NCBI RefSeq assembly: GCF_902859745.1
Contig: NZ_CADIJW010000010.1
Span: 62,001 to 126,000, forward strand
Length of the DNA stretch: 64,000 nucleotides
From: Achromobacter dolens
Lineage (GTDB): Bacteria; Pseudomonadota; Gammaproteobacteria; Burkholderiales; Burkholderiaceae_B
Direction of reading: 5' to 3'
Below are positions 20,346 through 29,861 of this stretch, in pieces (the first letter of the stretch is position 1; each line of letters begins with the position of its first letter). The translations under genes were made by a program, and so were the position numbers. The notes beneath the pieces were generated by a model that was not told the DNA's origin, ran no database searches, and saw only the letters and a program-made list of their open reading frames with translations.

Positions 20346-21649
20346 TGACGTTTTCCTCCAAATTTCAGGATGCGGGCGGACTGCCCCTCTTCGGCCAGCG
20401 CGTCGGCCACGCTGGCCTCGATCACTTCCAGGCCCTTGGACAGCAGTTCTTCCTCGATGGTCAGGGCCGGCAGCAGCTTGAGCACTTCGTCATGCGCGCC
20501 CGAGGTCTCGATGACCACGCCGCGCTTGAAGGCGTTGGCGGCGATGCGGTTGGACAGCGCCGGGGTGGCATTGCTGACCAGGCCCTGGATCAGGCCGCGG
20601 CCACGCACCGACAGGCCGGCGTTGGGATAGCTGTGCACCAGGTTTTCCAGCCAGTCGCGCACCAGGCGCTCCTTGCGCTGGATCTCGGCGGTGAACGCGG
20701 TGTTGGTCCAGTAGGTTTCCAGCGCCTGGGTGGCGGTGACGAAGGCCAGGTTGTTGCCGCGGAAAGTGCCGCTATGGGCGCCGGGCTTCCAGACGTCCAG
20801 CTCGGGCTTCATCAGCACCAGCGACATCGGCAGGCCAAAGCCCGACAGCGACTTGGACAGCGTGATGATGTCGGGGCGGATGCCGGCGGCCTCGAAGCTG
20901 AAGAAGGTGCCGGTGCGGCCGCAGCCGACCTGGATGTCGTCCACGATCAGCAGCATGTCGTGGCGCTTGCAGAGCTTGTCCAGTTCCTTGAGCCAGCGCA
21001 GCGTGGCGACATTGACGCCGCCCTCGCCCTGCACCGTCTCGACGATGACGGCGGCGGGCTTGTCCATGCCGCTGCTGGGATCTTCCAGCATGCGCTCCAG
21101 GTAGGCCATGGTGTCCACGTCCGGGCCGAAGTAGCCGTCATAGGGCATGAAGGTGGTGTTGGCCAGCGGGTAGCCGGAGGCGTCGCGGAACTTCATGTTG
21201 GCGGTCACCGCCAGCGAGCCGCCGCTGACGCCGTGAAAGCCGTGCGTGAAGGAAATCACATTGGGACGCCCCTTCACCTGGCGCGCGATCTTGAGCGCCG
21301 CCTCGACCGCGTTGGTGCCGGTGGGGCCGGTGAACTGCAGGGTGTATTGCCAGTTGCGCGGCTTGAGCAGCACGCGGTCGACCGCCTCGAGGAAGCTTTT
21401 CTTGGCGCTGGTGGCCATGTCCAGGCCATGCACCACGCCGTCCGCCTGCACGTACTCGAGCAGCTTTTCCTTGAAGATGGGATTATTGTGGCCGTAGTTC
21501 AACGTGCCGGCGCCGCTGAAGAAGTCGATGTACTCGCCACCGTCCTCATCCACCAGCGTCGATCCCCTGGCCTGGCTGAAGATCACGGGAAACGACCGGA
21601 TATAGCCCCGTACTTCCGACTCCATCCGGTCGAAGATTTTCAAGTCCAT
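20342..21649 (-). CDS. ectB: Diaminobutyrate-2-oxoglutarate transaminase
   Basis: A 435-aa class III aminotransferase that makes L-2,4-diaminobutyrate from aspartate-semialdehyde, the first step of ectoine synthesis. The PLP lysine is Lys266 (IITLSKSLSGFGLP), and the PLP-contacting VDDIQVGCGRTG precedes it. The start is ATG 21649, preceded by GGAGG ten bases upstream. Sequence between ectA and ectB (118 bases) contains no gene; a longer in-frame start is possible but lacks a ribosome site. Confidence 0.98.
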   Translation of the reverse strand: MDLKIFDRMESEVRGYIRSFPVIFSQARGSTLVDEDGGEYIDFFSGAGTLNYGHNNPIFKEKLLEYVQADGVVHGLDMATSAKKSFLEAVDRVLLKPRNWQYTLQFTGPTGTNAVEAALKIARQVKGRPNVISFTHGFHGVSGGSLAVTANMKFRDASGYPLANTTFMPYDGYFGPDVDTMAYLERMLEDPSSGMDKPAAVIVETVQGEGGVNVATLRWLKELDKLCKRHDMLLIVDDIQVGCGRTGTFFSFEAAGIRPDIITLSKSLSGFGLPMSLVLMKPELDVWKPGAHSGTFRGNNLAFVTATQALETYWTNTAFTAEIQRKERLVRDWLENLVHSYPNAGLSVRGRGLIQGLVSNATPALSNRIAANAFKRGVVIETSGAHDEVLKLLPALTIEEELLSKGLEVIEASVADALAEEGQSARILKFGGKRQ

Positions 21650-21767
21650 GTGATTATTCCTCCCTTTCATCTCATAAGTTGACAGACGGCCAGATCCCTT
21701 CCGCATGCGCCAGGCGCATCCGGATGCGTCAAAGCCATCCCGGTTTTCGACAGGTCCGCGTTGCCGC

Positions 21768-22331
21768 CTAGGGAGCGGGCAAGGTGAACGGGCCTATCCT
21801 CAACAACATCTCGTCGTCATGGTCCGCGCCGCCGAACAGTTGCCGATCGAAGAACGGCTGCTCGGAGACGTGGGCGCCCAGTTCGCCGGCCAGGCCGGCG
21901 AAGGTGCGGCGCGAGGCCTGGTTGTCAGGCGCCACCGTGGTTTCAAGATGACGAACATGCGCGAGCCCCTCGCGTTGCAAGAGCGCCCGAAGCATGGCGC
22001 GGCCTAACCGTTGGCCGCGTGCGCGGGTGTGCACGGCGACCTGCCAGACGAACAACACGTCGGGCCGGTCGGCAAGCACGTAAGCGGAGATAAATCCATC
22101 GATGCGTCCTCCGGCGCTTTCGGCCAGGACGCAGGTGCCGCGGTTGTGCTCGCACAGGAGCAGGTACGCGTATAGGGAATTGAGGTCGAGTGGCGGGCAC
22201 TCGGAAATGAGCTGGTGGATCGCGGCGCCGTCCCTGCGGCGGGGCTCACGCAACAGATGCGTTTTGCTGCCCGCCGCCGGCGCCACGGCACTTGAGTTCG
22301 TAATGGTGTCGTGCAGTTCGTTTGCTCTCAT
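21768..22331 (-). CDS. ectA: L-2,4-diaminobutyrate acetyltransferase
   Basis: A 187-aa GNAT enzyme that acetylates diaminobutyrate in ectoine synthesis. Its acetyl-CoA-binding core is readable as [15 protein letters not shown] near residues 102-116, with the EctA-type opening [34 protein letters not shown]. It overlaps the regulator ectR by four bases (ATGA), so ectR and ectA are read from one mRNA. Confidence 0.97.
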   Translation of the reverse strand: MRANELHDTITNSSAVAPAAGSKTHLLREPRRRDGAAIHQLISECPPLDLNSLYAYLLLCEHNRGTCVLAESAGGRIDGFISAYVLADRPDVLFVWQVAVHTRARGQRLGRAMLRALLQREGLAHVRHLETTVAPDNQASRRTFAGLAGELGAHVSEQPFFDRQLFGGADHDDEMLLRIGPFTLPAP

Positions 22332-22876
22332 ACAACCAATCCTGATTCGGGAGGCGCGCCACCGGTGGGCACCTCGAGGATGGGCGACGACGCGTCGCCC
22401 TGGGGTTCCGTCGCCACCCCGCTCTCTTCTTCCATGAGCGCGACGATGCGCTCGAGCGACAGGGTGATGGTGGCCTGCTCCAGCTCCGGCAACGCGTTGA
22501 GCGCGTCGGCCAGGTGCTTTTGCAGCGGCGACGGCGCCTGCTGCGCGACCTCGCGGCCGGCGTCGGTGGCAGTCACGAAAACAATGCGGCGGTCTTCACG
22601 GCCGCGTTCGCGGCGGATCAGGCCCTTGTCCTCCAGGCGGTCGAGAATGCCGACGACCGTGCTGGGGCTGACATGGATCTCGCGGCTGATCGCCGTGGCC
22701 GTCATCGGCCCATTGGCAATGACCGTGCGCAGGCACATAAGCTGCGGCGCGGTGATATGACTCACCGCCGACAACTGGCGCGAATGCAACGCGATGGATC
22801 GTGTGATCCGGCGCAGCGCCCGCAGGATGCGCAGGTCATATTGCTGCGCGGGGTCGGTTACGGTCTGTTTATTCAT
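22328..22876 (-). CDS. ectR: MarR-family regulator of ectoine operon (EctR-like)
   Basis: A 182-aa winged-helix regulator. The recognition region reads [43 protein letters not shown], typical of EctR, which represses ectABC at low salt in methylotrophs. Here it is the first gene of the operon and shares a four-base overlap with ectA. That makes it an autoregulated leader gene rather than a divergently placed one. A sigma-70 promoter and an imperfect palindrome lie just upstream. Confidence 0.9.
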   Translation of the reverse strand: MNKQTVTDPAQQYDLRILRALRRITRSIALHSRQLSAVSHITAPQLMCLRTVIANGPMTATAISREIHVSPSTVVGILDRLEDKGLIRRERGREDRRIVFVTATDAGREVAQQAPSPLQKHLADALNALPELEQATITLSLERIVALMEEESGVATEPQGDASSPILEVPTGGAPPESGLVV

Positions 22877-22883
22877 GACTGAA

Positions 22884-22896
22884 TTAGTTCAGCTAA
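22884..22896. promoter_or_regulatory. Candidate EctR operator
   Basis: The imperfect palindrome TTAGTT-C-AGCTAA (five of six arm bases pair) lies between the predicted ectR transcription start and its ATG. Binding there could block elongation. Confidence 0.45.
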
Positions 22897-22912
22897 ATTG
22901 ATTTCTATACGA

Positions 22913-22941
22913 ATGATATGGGTGACCTATCCCTGTGTCAA
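22913..22941 (-). promoter_or_regulatory. Sigma-70 promoter of ectR-ABCD
   Basis: On the minus strand, a consensus TTGACA (22941-22936), 17-base spacer and TATCAT (22918-22913, five of six). The expected start is near 22906. Confidence 0.75.
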
Positions 22942-23054
22942 ACCGGATCGACCCTCATTTTGTAATCATTTCCGCGCATTCCGTCGTCAAGTCGCCGGGG
23001 GCGTTCCCGGGAACGGCGGTCGTTACGATTTGCGGGAATCGTTCTACATTTCGC

Positions 23055-23076
23055 AAATAAAACATCTGTTTTATTT
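23055..23076. promoter_or_regulatory. 22-bp palindrome before rpiR-type gene, candidate operator
   Basis: Perfect arms AAATAAAACA and TGTTTTATTT flank a two-base centre. A third half-site-like TTGTTTTATT follows at 23098-23107. It lies 50 bases before the regulator ATG in AT-rich DNA. Confidence 0.6.
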
Positions 23077-23125
23077 TTATCCAGACAGCGGTAGCATTTG
23101 TTTTATTCCTTTCACTTTTTCCGCC

Positions 23126-24067
23126 ATGATCGCGCCCCTGCAAGACCACCTGCGCCGCCTCAGCGCCACCCTGCCCGCCGAATTGCAGCGCGCGGCGCAT
23201 TGGGTGCTGGCCAATCCGGCCGAAGTGGGACTGTGGTCGATGCGCCGGCAGGCGCAGGCAGTGGGCGTCTCCCCCGCCACCATGCTGCGCCTGGCGCGCG
23301 CTGCCGGGCATGACAGCTACGAGGCCTTTCGCGCGCCATTCCAACGCGCTTTGGCCGGCGCCGCCGACAACGGCTTGCGCGAGCGCGCGGCGCGTCTGCA
23401 GGCCGCGCACGCCCACCCGGCCGGCGGCACGGGGCAGGATGCGCTGACGCAATGGCAGACGGCGGCCCTGGCCTCGGTCTGGCAAGCCAACGACGCGATG
23501 GCGTTCGACGCGGCCGTCGATACCTTGCTGCGGGCGCGCCAGGTCGGCTTCCTGGGGACGCGCTCGGCCTTCGGCGTCGCCTTCCAGATGCGCTATGCCT
23601 ACCACCTGCTGCGCCGCAACGGCATCCTGATCGATGGTTTGGGCGGCGCCGCGGCCGAGGATGCCGACAGCCTGCAGGCCGGCGACGCCCTCGTGGTGAT
23701 ATCGCAGGCCCCTTATCCGACCGCGACGGTGCGCCTGACCCGCGAGATCGCCGCCCGCGGCGTCGCCGTGCTGGCGCTGACCGACAGCGACACCAGCCCG
23801 GTGGCGCGGGCCGCCCGCCATGTGTTGCGCTTCACCCGTCCCGCCGACACCGGGCCGGATGACGGCGAGGCGCGGGATCCCGCGTCCTTCTTCCACAGCA
23901 CCGCGGGTCTGCTGGGCCTGGCCGAACACCTGATCGCGCGGCTCGCGGCCCGCGGCGGCGAGGCGGTGCTGCAACGCCTGGACGAGATCGAGGCGCGGCT
24001 GCAGGCCGACGGCGCCTATTGGCGCGAGCCGCCGCGCGGGCGCAGCGCGGCGCCGGCTCCGGAATGA
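23126..24067 (+). CDS. RpiR/MurR-family transcriptional regulator
   Basis: A 313-aa protein with an N-terminal HTH_6 domain (about residues 1-80; VGLWSMRRQAQAVGVSPATMLRLARAAG) and a C-terminal SIS sugar-isomerase-type domain (about 130-270). The latter has GTRSAFGVAFQMRYAY and ALVVISQAPYPTATVRL, and normally binds a phosphorylated or amino metabolite. It precedes an aminotransferase on the same strand by 70 bases and is divergent from ectR. The start ATG 23126 is chosen because homology begins there; sequence upstream in frame is the AT-rich promoter. The target is probably the adjacent aminotransferase. Confidence 0.9.
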   Translation: MIAPLQDHLRRLSATLPAELQRAAHWVLANPAEVGLWSMRRQAQAVGVSPATMLRLARAAGHDSYEAFRAPFQRALAGAADNGLRERAARLQAAHAHPAGGTGQDALTQWQTAALASVWQANDAMAFDAAVDTLLRARQVGFLGTRSAFGVAFQMRYAYHLLRRNGILIDGLGGAAAEDADSLQAGDALVVISQAPYPTATVRLTREIAARGVAVLALTDSDTSPVARAARHVLRFTRPADTGPDDGEARDPASFFHSTAGLLGLAEHLIARLAARGGEAVLQRLDEIEARLQADGAYWREPPRGRSAAPAPE

Positions 24068-24137
24068 CCCCGCCGCGCGCCGCTTCCCACCTCTTCGCCA
24101 TCCGTCATCCGCCCTTCCCGCTCCGGAGTTCCTCATC

Positions 24138-25478
24138 ATGACCCATACCCGAGTCCTTCATCGTTCCCTGCGCAGCACGCCCCCGGTCGCGGTCCGCGGC
24201 CAGGGCGCCTGGCTCTATGACCAGCACGGCCGCGCCTATCTGGACGGTTCGGGAGGCGCCGCGGTCTCGTGCCTGGGGCACAACCATCCCGACGTGCAGG
24301 CCGCGATGCACGCGCAGATCGACGCGCTGGCCTATGCCCACACCAGCTTCTTCACCACCGAGGTCGCCGAGCGGTTGGCCGCGACGCTGGTCGCCGACGC
24401 GCCGGCCGGCACCTCGCATGCGTACTTCGTCTCCGGCGGCTCGGAGGCGATCGAGGCCGCGCTGAAGATGGCGCGCCAGTACTACGTCGAGATCGGCCAG
24501 CCCCAGCGCCGCCACATCGTGGCCCGGCGCCAGAGCTACCACGGCAACACGCTGGGCGCGCTGGCGGTGGGCGGCAACGCCTGGCGCCGGGCGCAGTTCG
24601 CGCCGCTGCTGATCGACGTGGCGCACGTGTCGCCGTGCTATGCCTACCGCGACCAAACGGCTGGCGAAACCGATGACCAATACGCCGAACGGCTGGCGCA
24701 GGAACTGGAGCAGACCTTCCAGCGTCTCGGCCCCGACAGCGTGATGGCCTTCGTCGCCGAGCCGGTGGTGGGCGCGACCTCGGGCGCGGTGACCGCGGTG
24801 CCGGGCTATTTCCGCCGCATCCGCGAGGTCTGCGACCGCCACGGCGTGCTGTTGATCGCCGATGAGGTGATGTGCGGCATGGGCCGCACCGGTACGCTGT
24901 ATGCCGTCGAACAGGAAGGCATCACGCCCGACCTGATCACCATCGCCAAGGGCCTGGGCGGCGGTTACCAGCCGATCGGCGCGGTCATGGCGCAGGAACG
25001 CATCGTGCAGGCGATGCAGCAGGGCAGCGGCTTCTTCCAGCACGGCCACACCTACCTGGGCCATGCCACCGCGTGCGCGGCCTCGCTGGCGGTGCAGCAG
25101 GTGATCAAGCGCGACAACCTGCTGGCGCGCGTGCGCGCCCAGGGCGAGGGGCTGCGCCAGCGCCTGCACCAGGCGCTGGGCGACCATCCGCACGTCGGCG
25201 ATATCCGCGGCCGCGGACTGTTCATGGGCGTGGAGCTGGTGCAGGACCGCGCCAGCAAGGCGACCTTCGACCCGGCTCTGTCGCTGCATGCGCGCATCAA
25301 GCGCGAAGCCATGGCGCGCGGCCTGATGGTCTATCCGATGGGCGGCACCATCGACGGCCGCCAGGGCGATCACGTGCTGCTGGCCCCGCCCTTCATCATC
25401 ACCGACGACGAACTGGACCAGTTGACCGAACGCCTGGCTGGCGCCATCGACGCCGCCATTGCCGACAGTGGCCGCTGA
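24138..25478 (+). CDS. Class III PLP-dependent aminotransferase
   Basis: A 446-aa omega-aminotransferase-like enzyme. The PLP lysine is Lys271 (ITIAKGLGGGYQPIGA) and the cofactor aspartate is Asp242 (LIADEVMCGMGRTG). The Ser-Gly-Gly-Ser-Glu phosphate loop sits near residue 99. Relatives act on omega-amino acids, taurine, putrescine or diaminopelargonate; the substrate cannot be assigned here. It is distinct from EctB (different N-terminus) and follows an RpiR regulator, with GGAG nine bases before its ATG. The DNA is similar in GC to its surroundings, so no sign of recent transfer. Confidence 0.9.
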   Translation: MTHTRVLHRSLRSTPPVAVRGQGAWLYDQHGRAYLDGSGGAAVSCLGHNHPDVQAAMHAQIDALAYAHTSFFTTEVAERLAATLVADAPAGTSHAYFVSGGSEAIEAALKMARQYYVEIGQPQRRHIVARRQSYHGNTLGALAVGGNAWRRAQFAPLLIDVAHVSPCYAYRDQTAGETDDQYAERLAQELEQTFQRLGPDSVMAFVAEPVVGATSGAVTAVPGYFRRIREVCDRHGVLLIADEVMCGMGRTGTLYAVEQEGITPDLITIAKGLGGGYQPIGAVMAQERIVQAMQQGSGFFQHGHTYLGHATACAASLAVQQVIKRDNLLARVRAQGEGLRQRLHQALGDHPHVGDIRGRGLFMGVELVQDRASKATFDPALSLHARIKREAMARGLMVYPMGGTIDGRQGDHVLLAPPFIITDDELDQLTERLAGAIDAAIADSGR

Positions 25479-25490
25479 GCCGCAGGCGAC

Positions 25491-26753
25491 CTAGCCGGCC
25501 CCTGGCGCCGACTGCCGGCGCCACGCCGGCCAGGCGGCGATGGTCAGCGCGCGCAGCAGCCATTCGACCGGGCCGTAGGCGTGGCGGCGCAGCCACCACG
25601 CCGACAGCGGCAACTGCGCCAGAAAGATCGCCACGGCGATCGCCAGGCCCGCCCCCGGCGACACGCTGCCCGTCAGGCGCAGGCCCCAGCCTGTGAAAAG
25701 GAAGGCGCACACAACCGACTGCATCAGGTAGTTGCTCAGCGCCATGCGGCCGGCCGGCGCCAGCGTGCGCGCCAGCGCCGCGCCCGGCCGCGTGCGCATC
25801 GCCAACAGCAACGCCGCCGCATACGACATGCTCAGTAGCGGCGCCGTGAACAGGCCCATGGCCAGGCCCGGGGTTTCCCACAATGGGGATATCGACGGCA
25901 AGGCGGAGGTCGCATAAGCGGCGGACCCGGCCAGCCCGGGCAACGCTCCCAGCGCGCACAGCAGCCACAACGCGCGCGGCTGGCGCCACGGATCGGCCAG
26001 CGCCTGGCGGCGACCCAGCGCGTAGCCGACCAGGAACATGGCAAAGACAAACGGTCCCTGCACCAGCAGGATGACGCCCCAGATGCTGGTGGTCAGCTCA
26101 TGCCAATGGCGGGCGACCGTGCTGCCGATGGTGCCGCGATAGGCCTCGATGGCGGCCTGCGCATCCGCCACGGAAACCCCATTGGCGGCACGGCTCAATT
26201 CGACGGTGCCGGCGGGATCGAGCAGGCTCAACGCCCCCAACACGGCCCAGGCCAGCGACGCCAGTCCGATCAGCCATAGCGCGCGGCGCAAGGCGCGCCC
26301 CGGCTCCATGCGGCGACAGGCCATCAACAGCAGCCCCAGCACCGCGTACGTCAGCAGGATGTCCCCCTGGTAGAACAGTACCGCATGCGCCAGCCCCAGC
26401 AGCGCCAGGCCGGCCAGGCGCCGCAGGAAACGCGGCCCGAACGCGGCGCCGCCGCGTTCAGCCGCGCTCATCTGCAAGGTGAAGCTGTAGCCGAACAGAA
26501 ACGAGAAAAGCAGGTAGAACTTGGTCTCGAACAACCACGCCACCAGCCAACGCACTGCCACGTCCCACGCCCCCGAGAAGCCGGGGTCGGTGATGCCGTT
26601 GGCGTAGAACGGCGAGGCGAACACGCCGATGTTGACGACAAGAATGCCGAACAGCGCGAAGCCGCGCAGCGCGTCGACATGGGCAAGGCGCTGCGGCGCG
26701 GTCGCGGCGGAGCCAGCAGCGGCGCTGGCAGGAGCGTTCAGGGGGACGCTCAT
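25491..26753 (-). CDS. DUF418-family membrane protein
   Basis: A 420-aa integral membrane protein with about ten hydrophobic segments. The opening RLAHVDALRGFALFGILVVNI and the C-terminal LAPAGRMALSNYLMQSVVC are characteristic of the DUF418/YeiB family, distantly related to acyltransferase 3 proteins. The function is not established. It overlaps the upstream TetR gene by four bases (ATGA), so TetR probably controls it. The start is ATG 26753. Confidence 0.85.
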   Translation of the reverse strand: MSVPLNAPASAAAGSAATAPQRLAHVDALRGFALFGILVVNIGVFASPFYANGITDPGFSGAWDVAVRWLVAWLFETKFYLLFSFLFGYSFTLQMSAAERGGAAFGPRFLRRLAGLALLGLAHAVLFYQGDILLTYAVLGLLLMACRRMEPGRALRRALWLIGLASLAWAVLGALSLLDPAGTVELSRAANGVSVADAQAAIEAYRGTIGSTVARHWHELTTSIWGVILLVQGPFVFAMFLVGYALGRRQALADPWRQPRALWLLCALGALPGLAGSAAYATSALPSISPLWETPGLAMGLFTAPLLSMSYAAALLLAMRTRPGAALARTLAPAGRMALSNYLMQSVVCAFLFTGWGLRLTGSVSPGAGLAIAVAIFLAQLPLSAWWLRRHAYGPVEWLLRALTIAAWPAWRRQSAPGAG

Positions 26754-27370
26754 GGCCGCCCTCCCGCCGCGCCGGGCGCCGGCGGCAGGCAACCCTGCAA
26801 TGCCGCGTCGAGCAACCGCCCGCCGGCCGCCGCGTCGAACCGCGGATCCACCACCGAACGGCTATAGATGCCGTCCAGCAGCAGCAACAGCAGATCGGCC
26901 ATTTCGGACACGGGTCGCGGCATGGCGTCCGGCGGCACGTCCCGCCATACCGCCGCCAGCAGCGCCGCGAGCGACGCCTTGCGTTCGCTTTCGTTGGCCA
27001 TGACCAACGCGTGCACCCGGGGGTTGCGCACCGCCTCGGCCAGGATTTCCATGCCGAGGCGGACGAAACCGGGATCGCGGTACTGCGCCAGGTTTGCGTC
27101 GACCCAGCCAGTCAGCGCGGCGCGCGCATCGCCCGCGTCGCCGGCCTCGCGGCGTTCGCGCAGCGTGTCGGTGTCGGACGCGATCAGCGCCTCGATGATC
27201 TCGGCCTTGCTGGCGTAGTAGTGGAACAGGTTGCCGGGGCTCATCGCCGCGCGCGCGCAGATCTGCGCGGTCGAGGTGGCATGAAAGCCGTTTTCGGCGA
27301 AACACTCGGCGGCGGCGGCCAGGATCTGGCGGCGCCGCTCCTGCTGCCGGGCGGGATCGATTTTGCGCAT
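26750..27370 (-). CDS. TetR-family transcriptional regulator
   Basis: A 206-aa regulator with an N-terminal TetR HTH (about residues 10-56; QILAAAAECFAENGFHATSTAQICARAAMSPGNLFHYYASKAEII) and a TetR_C-type ligand domain. It is co-transcribed with a DUF418 membrane gene (ATGA overlap). An 18-bp palindrome 20 bases upstream of the start suggests autorepression. The ligand is unknown. Confidence 0.92.
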   Translation of the reverse strand: MRKIDPARQQERRRQILAAAAECFAENGFHATSTAQICARAAMSPGNLFHYYASKAEIIEALIASDTDTLRERREAGDAGDARAALTGWVDANLAQYRDPGFVRLGMEILAEAVRNPRVHALVMANESERKASLAALLAAVWRDVPPDAMPRPVSEMADLLLLLLDGIYSRSVVDPRFDAAAGGRLLDAALQGCLPPAPGAAGGRP

Positions 27371-27389
27371 GCTGCGAAGGTGTTTATTA

Positions 27390-27407
27390 ATAGACTGATT
27401 GGTCTAT
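27390..27407. promoter_or_regulatory. Candidate TetR operator
   Basis: The dyad ATAGAC-N6-GTCTAT lies in an AT-rich stretch just upstream of the tetR start. This spacing and arm type are usual for TetR/NemR-like repressors. Confidence 0.5.
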
Positions 27408-27450
27408 CTATTAAATATCGGCGACGCGAGCACGGTCAAGCGCACCCCAG

Positions 27451-27476
27451 AAAAAAGGCGGCCCCCAGGGGCCGCC
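27451..27476 (-). terminator. Intrinsic terminator of parE-parC operon
   Basis: An 8- to 9-bp GC stem (GGCGGCCCC/GGGGCCGCC) is followed by six T on the minus strand, 28 bases after the parC stop. Confidence 0.88.
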
Positions 27477-27504
27477 GTTCATCGATGGCGCCGACCGGCC
27501 GCGG

Positions 27505-29826
27505 TCAGCCCAGCACCGGCGACAGCAGCGGCTGCTTGGGCCGCACGTCCAGCGCCCGCCCCTTGCGGGCGCGCTTGCCCACGTACACCGCCAGCGCCGC
27601 GCCCGCCAGGATGTCCTCGGTGTGCTTGTTGCGGTAGATGCCCGCCGCGCGCAGGCCCAGCGCGCCGATCGGCACGGTCTGATCCAGCTTGTCGGCGCCA
27701 TCCAGCCCCATCAGGATGGTGCCGCGTCCGCCGCCGGACAACGATTTGACCTCGTCCAGCCCGAACACCAGGAACTTGCCCTTCTGCGACAGCAGCGCCA
27801 GTTGCGTGGCGCCCTCGAACAGCGGCACCGGACGCAACAGTTCGTCGCCCGCCTCCAGCGTGATGAACTGCTTGCCGGCGCGCTGGCGGCTGGTCATGTC
27901 CGACAGCTTGGCGGCAAAGCCATAGCCGCCGCGCGTGGCCAGCAACCAGCGGCTGTCGGCCGCCGCCGCGATGGTGTGGACGATGCGGGTGCCGCTTTCC
28001 AGGTCGATCATGGTGGTGACCGGCTGGCCGTCGCCACGCGCCGAAGGCAGCCCGGCCACCGGCACCGAGTAGACACGGCCGTTGTCGCCCATGGCGATCA
28101 GCGTGTCAGTGGTGCGGCATTCAAAGGCGCCATAGAGATCGTCGCCCTGCTTGAAACCGAACTGCGAGGCATCGTGGCCGTGGCCCTGGCGCGCGCGCAG
28201 CCAGCCCTTCTGCGACACGATCACGGTGACCGGCTCGTCCAGCACCTTGGTCTCGAGCACGGCGCGCTCGGCGGTCTCGATCAGGGTACGGCGGTCGTCG
28301 CCATACTGCTTGGCGTCGGCCTCGATTTCCTTGATCAACAGACGCTTGAGGGTGTTGGGATTATCCAGCAGTTCCTGCAACGCAACCTGCTCCTTGCGCT
28401 TGTCCTCGAGCTCCTGCTCGATCTTGAAGCCTTCCAGGCGCGCCAACTGACGCAGGCGCATTTCCAGGATGTCCTCGGCCTGCCGCTCGGACAGATTGAA
28501 GCGCTCCATCAAGGCCGCGCGCGGCTCGTCGGATTCGCGAATGGTCTGGATGACCTCGTCCACGTTCAGGTAGACCACCATGCGGCCTTCCAGCACGTGG
28601 ATGCGGTCGATGACCTTGTCCAGGCGGAAGCGGGTGCGGCGCAGCACGGTATTGGTGCGGAACGCCAGCCATTCGGTCAGGATGTCGCGCAGCCCCTTCT
28701 GGCGCGGACGGCCGTCGGTGCCAATGCAGACCAGGTTGACCGAGGCGCTGCTTTCCATGCTGGTCTGCGCCAGCAGCGTGTTGACGAACTCGTCGCGGTC
28801 GACGCGCGAGGTCTTGGGTTCGAACACCAGGCGCACGGCGGCGTCCTTGCCGGATTCGTCGCGCACCGCATCCAGCAGGTTCAGCATCACGGCCTTGGCC
28901 TGCGTCTGCTCGGGCGTCAGGCTCTTCTTGCCGCTCTTGACCTTGGGGTTGGTGATTTCCTCGATCTCTTCGAGCACCTTCTGGCACGAGGTGCCCGGCG
29001 GCAGCTCGGTGACCACCAACTGCCACTGGCCGCGCGCCATTTCCTCGAACTGCCAGCGCGCCCGCACCTTGAGCGAGCCGCGCCCGCCTGCGTAGATCTG
29101 GGCAATGTCGGCGGCCGGCGTGATGATCTGGCCGCCGCCGGCGAAGTCCGGGCCGGGGATCATGCCGAACAGCTCGGCGTCCGGCAGTTGCGGGTGCTTG
29201 ATCAGCGCCACGCAGGCCTGCGCCACCTCGCGCAGGTTGTGCGGCGGGATCTCGGTGGCCATGCCGACCGCAATGCCGGATGCGCCGTTCAGCAGCATCA
29301 CCGGCAGGCGCGCCGGCAGCATCTGCGGCTCCTGCTGGCTGCCGTCGTAGTTGGGCACGAAATCGACCGTGCCTTCGTCGAGCTCGTCCAGCAGCAGCTT
29401 GGCGATCGGCGTCAGGCGCGCTTCCGTGTAGCGCATGGCGGCGGCGTTGTCGCCGTCGCGCGAGCCGAAGTTGCCCTGGCCATCGATGAGCGGATAGCGC
29501 AGGGAGAAGTCTTGCGCCATGCGCACCATGGCGTCATAGGCGGCCTGGTCGCCGTGCGGGTGGTACTTGCCCAGCACGTCGCCGACGACGCGGGCCGACT
29601 TGACGGGCTTGGCGCCCGCGCCCAGTCCCATGGCCTGCATCGCGAACAGGATGCGGCGCTGCACGGGCTTCTGCCCGTCGCCGACGTCGGGCAGGGCGCG
29701 GCCCCGCACCACGGACACTGCATAGTCCAGATAGGCCTGTTCGGCATAGCGCGCCAGGGTGATGGCGGCATCGCCGCCCCCGTCGGGCGCGGCGTCGAAC
29801 AAACCTTGTTGATTGCTGTCGGTCAT
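27505..29826 (-). CDS. parC: DNA topoisomerase IV subunit A
   Basis: A 773-aa subunit that cuts and reseals DNA during decatenation of daughter chromosomes. The catalytic tyrosine is Tyr133 ([11 protein letters not shown]). The quinolone-determining region reads [12 protein letters not shown]: Gln94 occupies the position of E. coli Ser80, and Asp98 that of Glu84. The C-terminal beta-propeller domain is present. It follows the YcxB-like gene by 35 bases and parE by one more gene, an unusual split of the pair. Confidence 0.97.
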   Translation of the reverse strand: MTDSNQQGLFDAAPDGGGDAAITLARYAEQAYLDYAVSVVRGRALPDVGDGQKPVQRRILFAMQAMGLGAGAKPVKSARVVGDVLGKYHPHGDQAAYDAMVRMAQDFSLRYPLIDGQGNFGSRDGDNAAAMRYTEARLTPIAKLLLDELDEGTVDFVPNYDGSQQEPQMLPARLPVMLLNGASGIAVGMATEIPPHNLREVAQACVALIKHPQLPDAELFGMIPGPDFAGGGQIITPAADIAQIYAGGRGSLKVRARWQFEEMARGQWQLVVTELPPGTSCQKVLEEIEEITNPKVKSGKKSLTPEQTQAKAVMLNLLDAVRDESGKDAAVRLVFEPKTSRVDRDEFVNTLLAQTSMESSASVNLVCIGTDGRPRQKGLRDILTEWLAFRTNTVLRRTRFRLDKVIDRIHVLEGRMVVYLNVDEVIQTIRESDEPRAALMERFNLSERQAEDILEMRLRQLARLEGFKIEQELEDKRKEQVALQELLDNPNTLKRLLIKEIEADAKQYGDDRRTLIETAERAVLETKVLDEPVTVIVSQKGWLRARQGHGHDASQFGFKQGDDLYGAFECRTTDTLIAMGDNGRVYSVPVAGLPSARGDGQPVTTMIDLESGTRIVHTIAAAADSRWLLATRGGYGFAAKLSDMTSRQRAGKQFITLEAGDELLRPVPLFEGATQLALLSQKGKFLVFGLDEVKSLSGGGRGTILMGLDGADKLDQTVPIGALGLRAAGIYRNKHTEDILAGAALAVYVGKRARKGRALDVRPKQPLLSPVLG

Positions 29827-29861
29827 GATGGTTTCAGGTAGACAAATTCATTGAAACGGCG

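Noticed and set aside
27622-29841. Plus-strand open frame antisense to parC
   Set aside because: parC is full length with its catalytic tyrosine; the antisense translation shows no family features.
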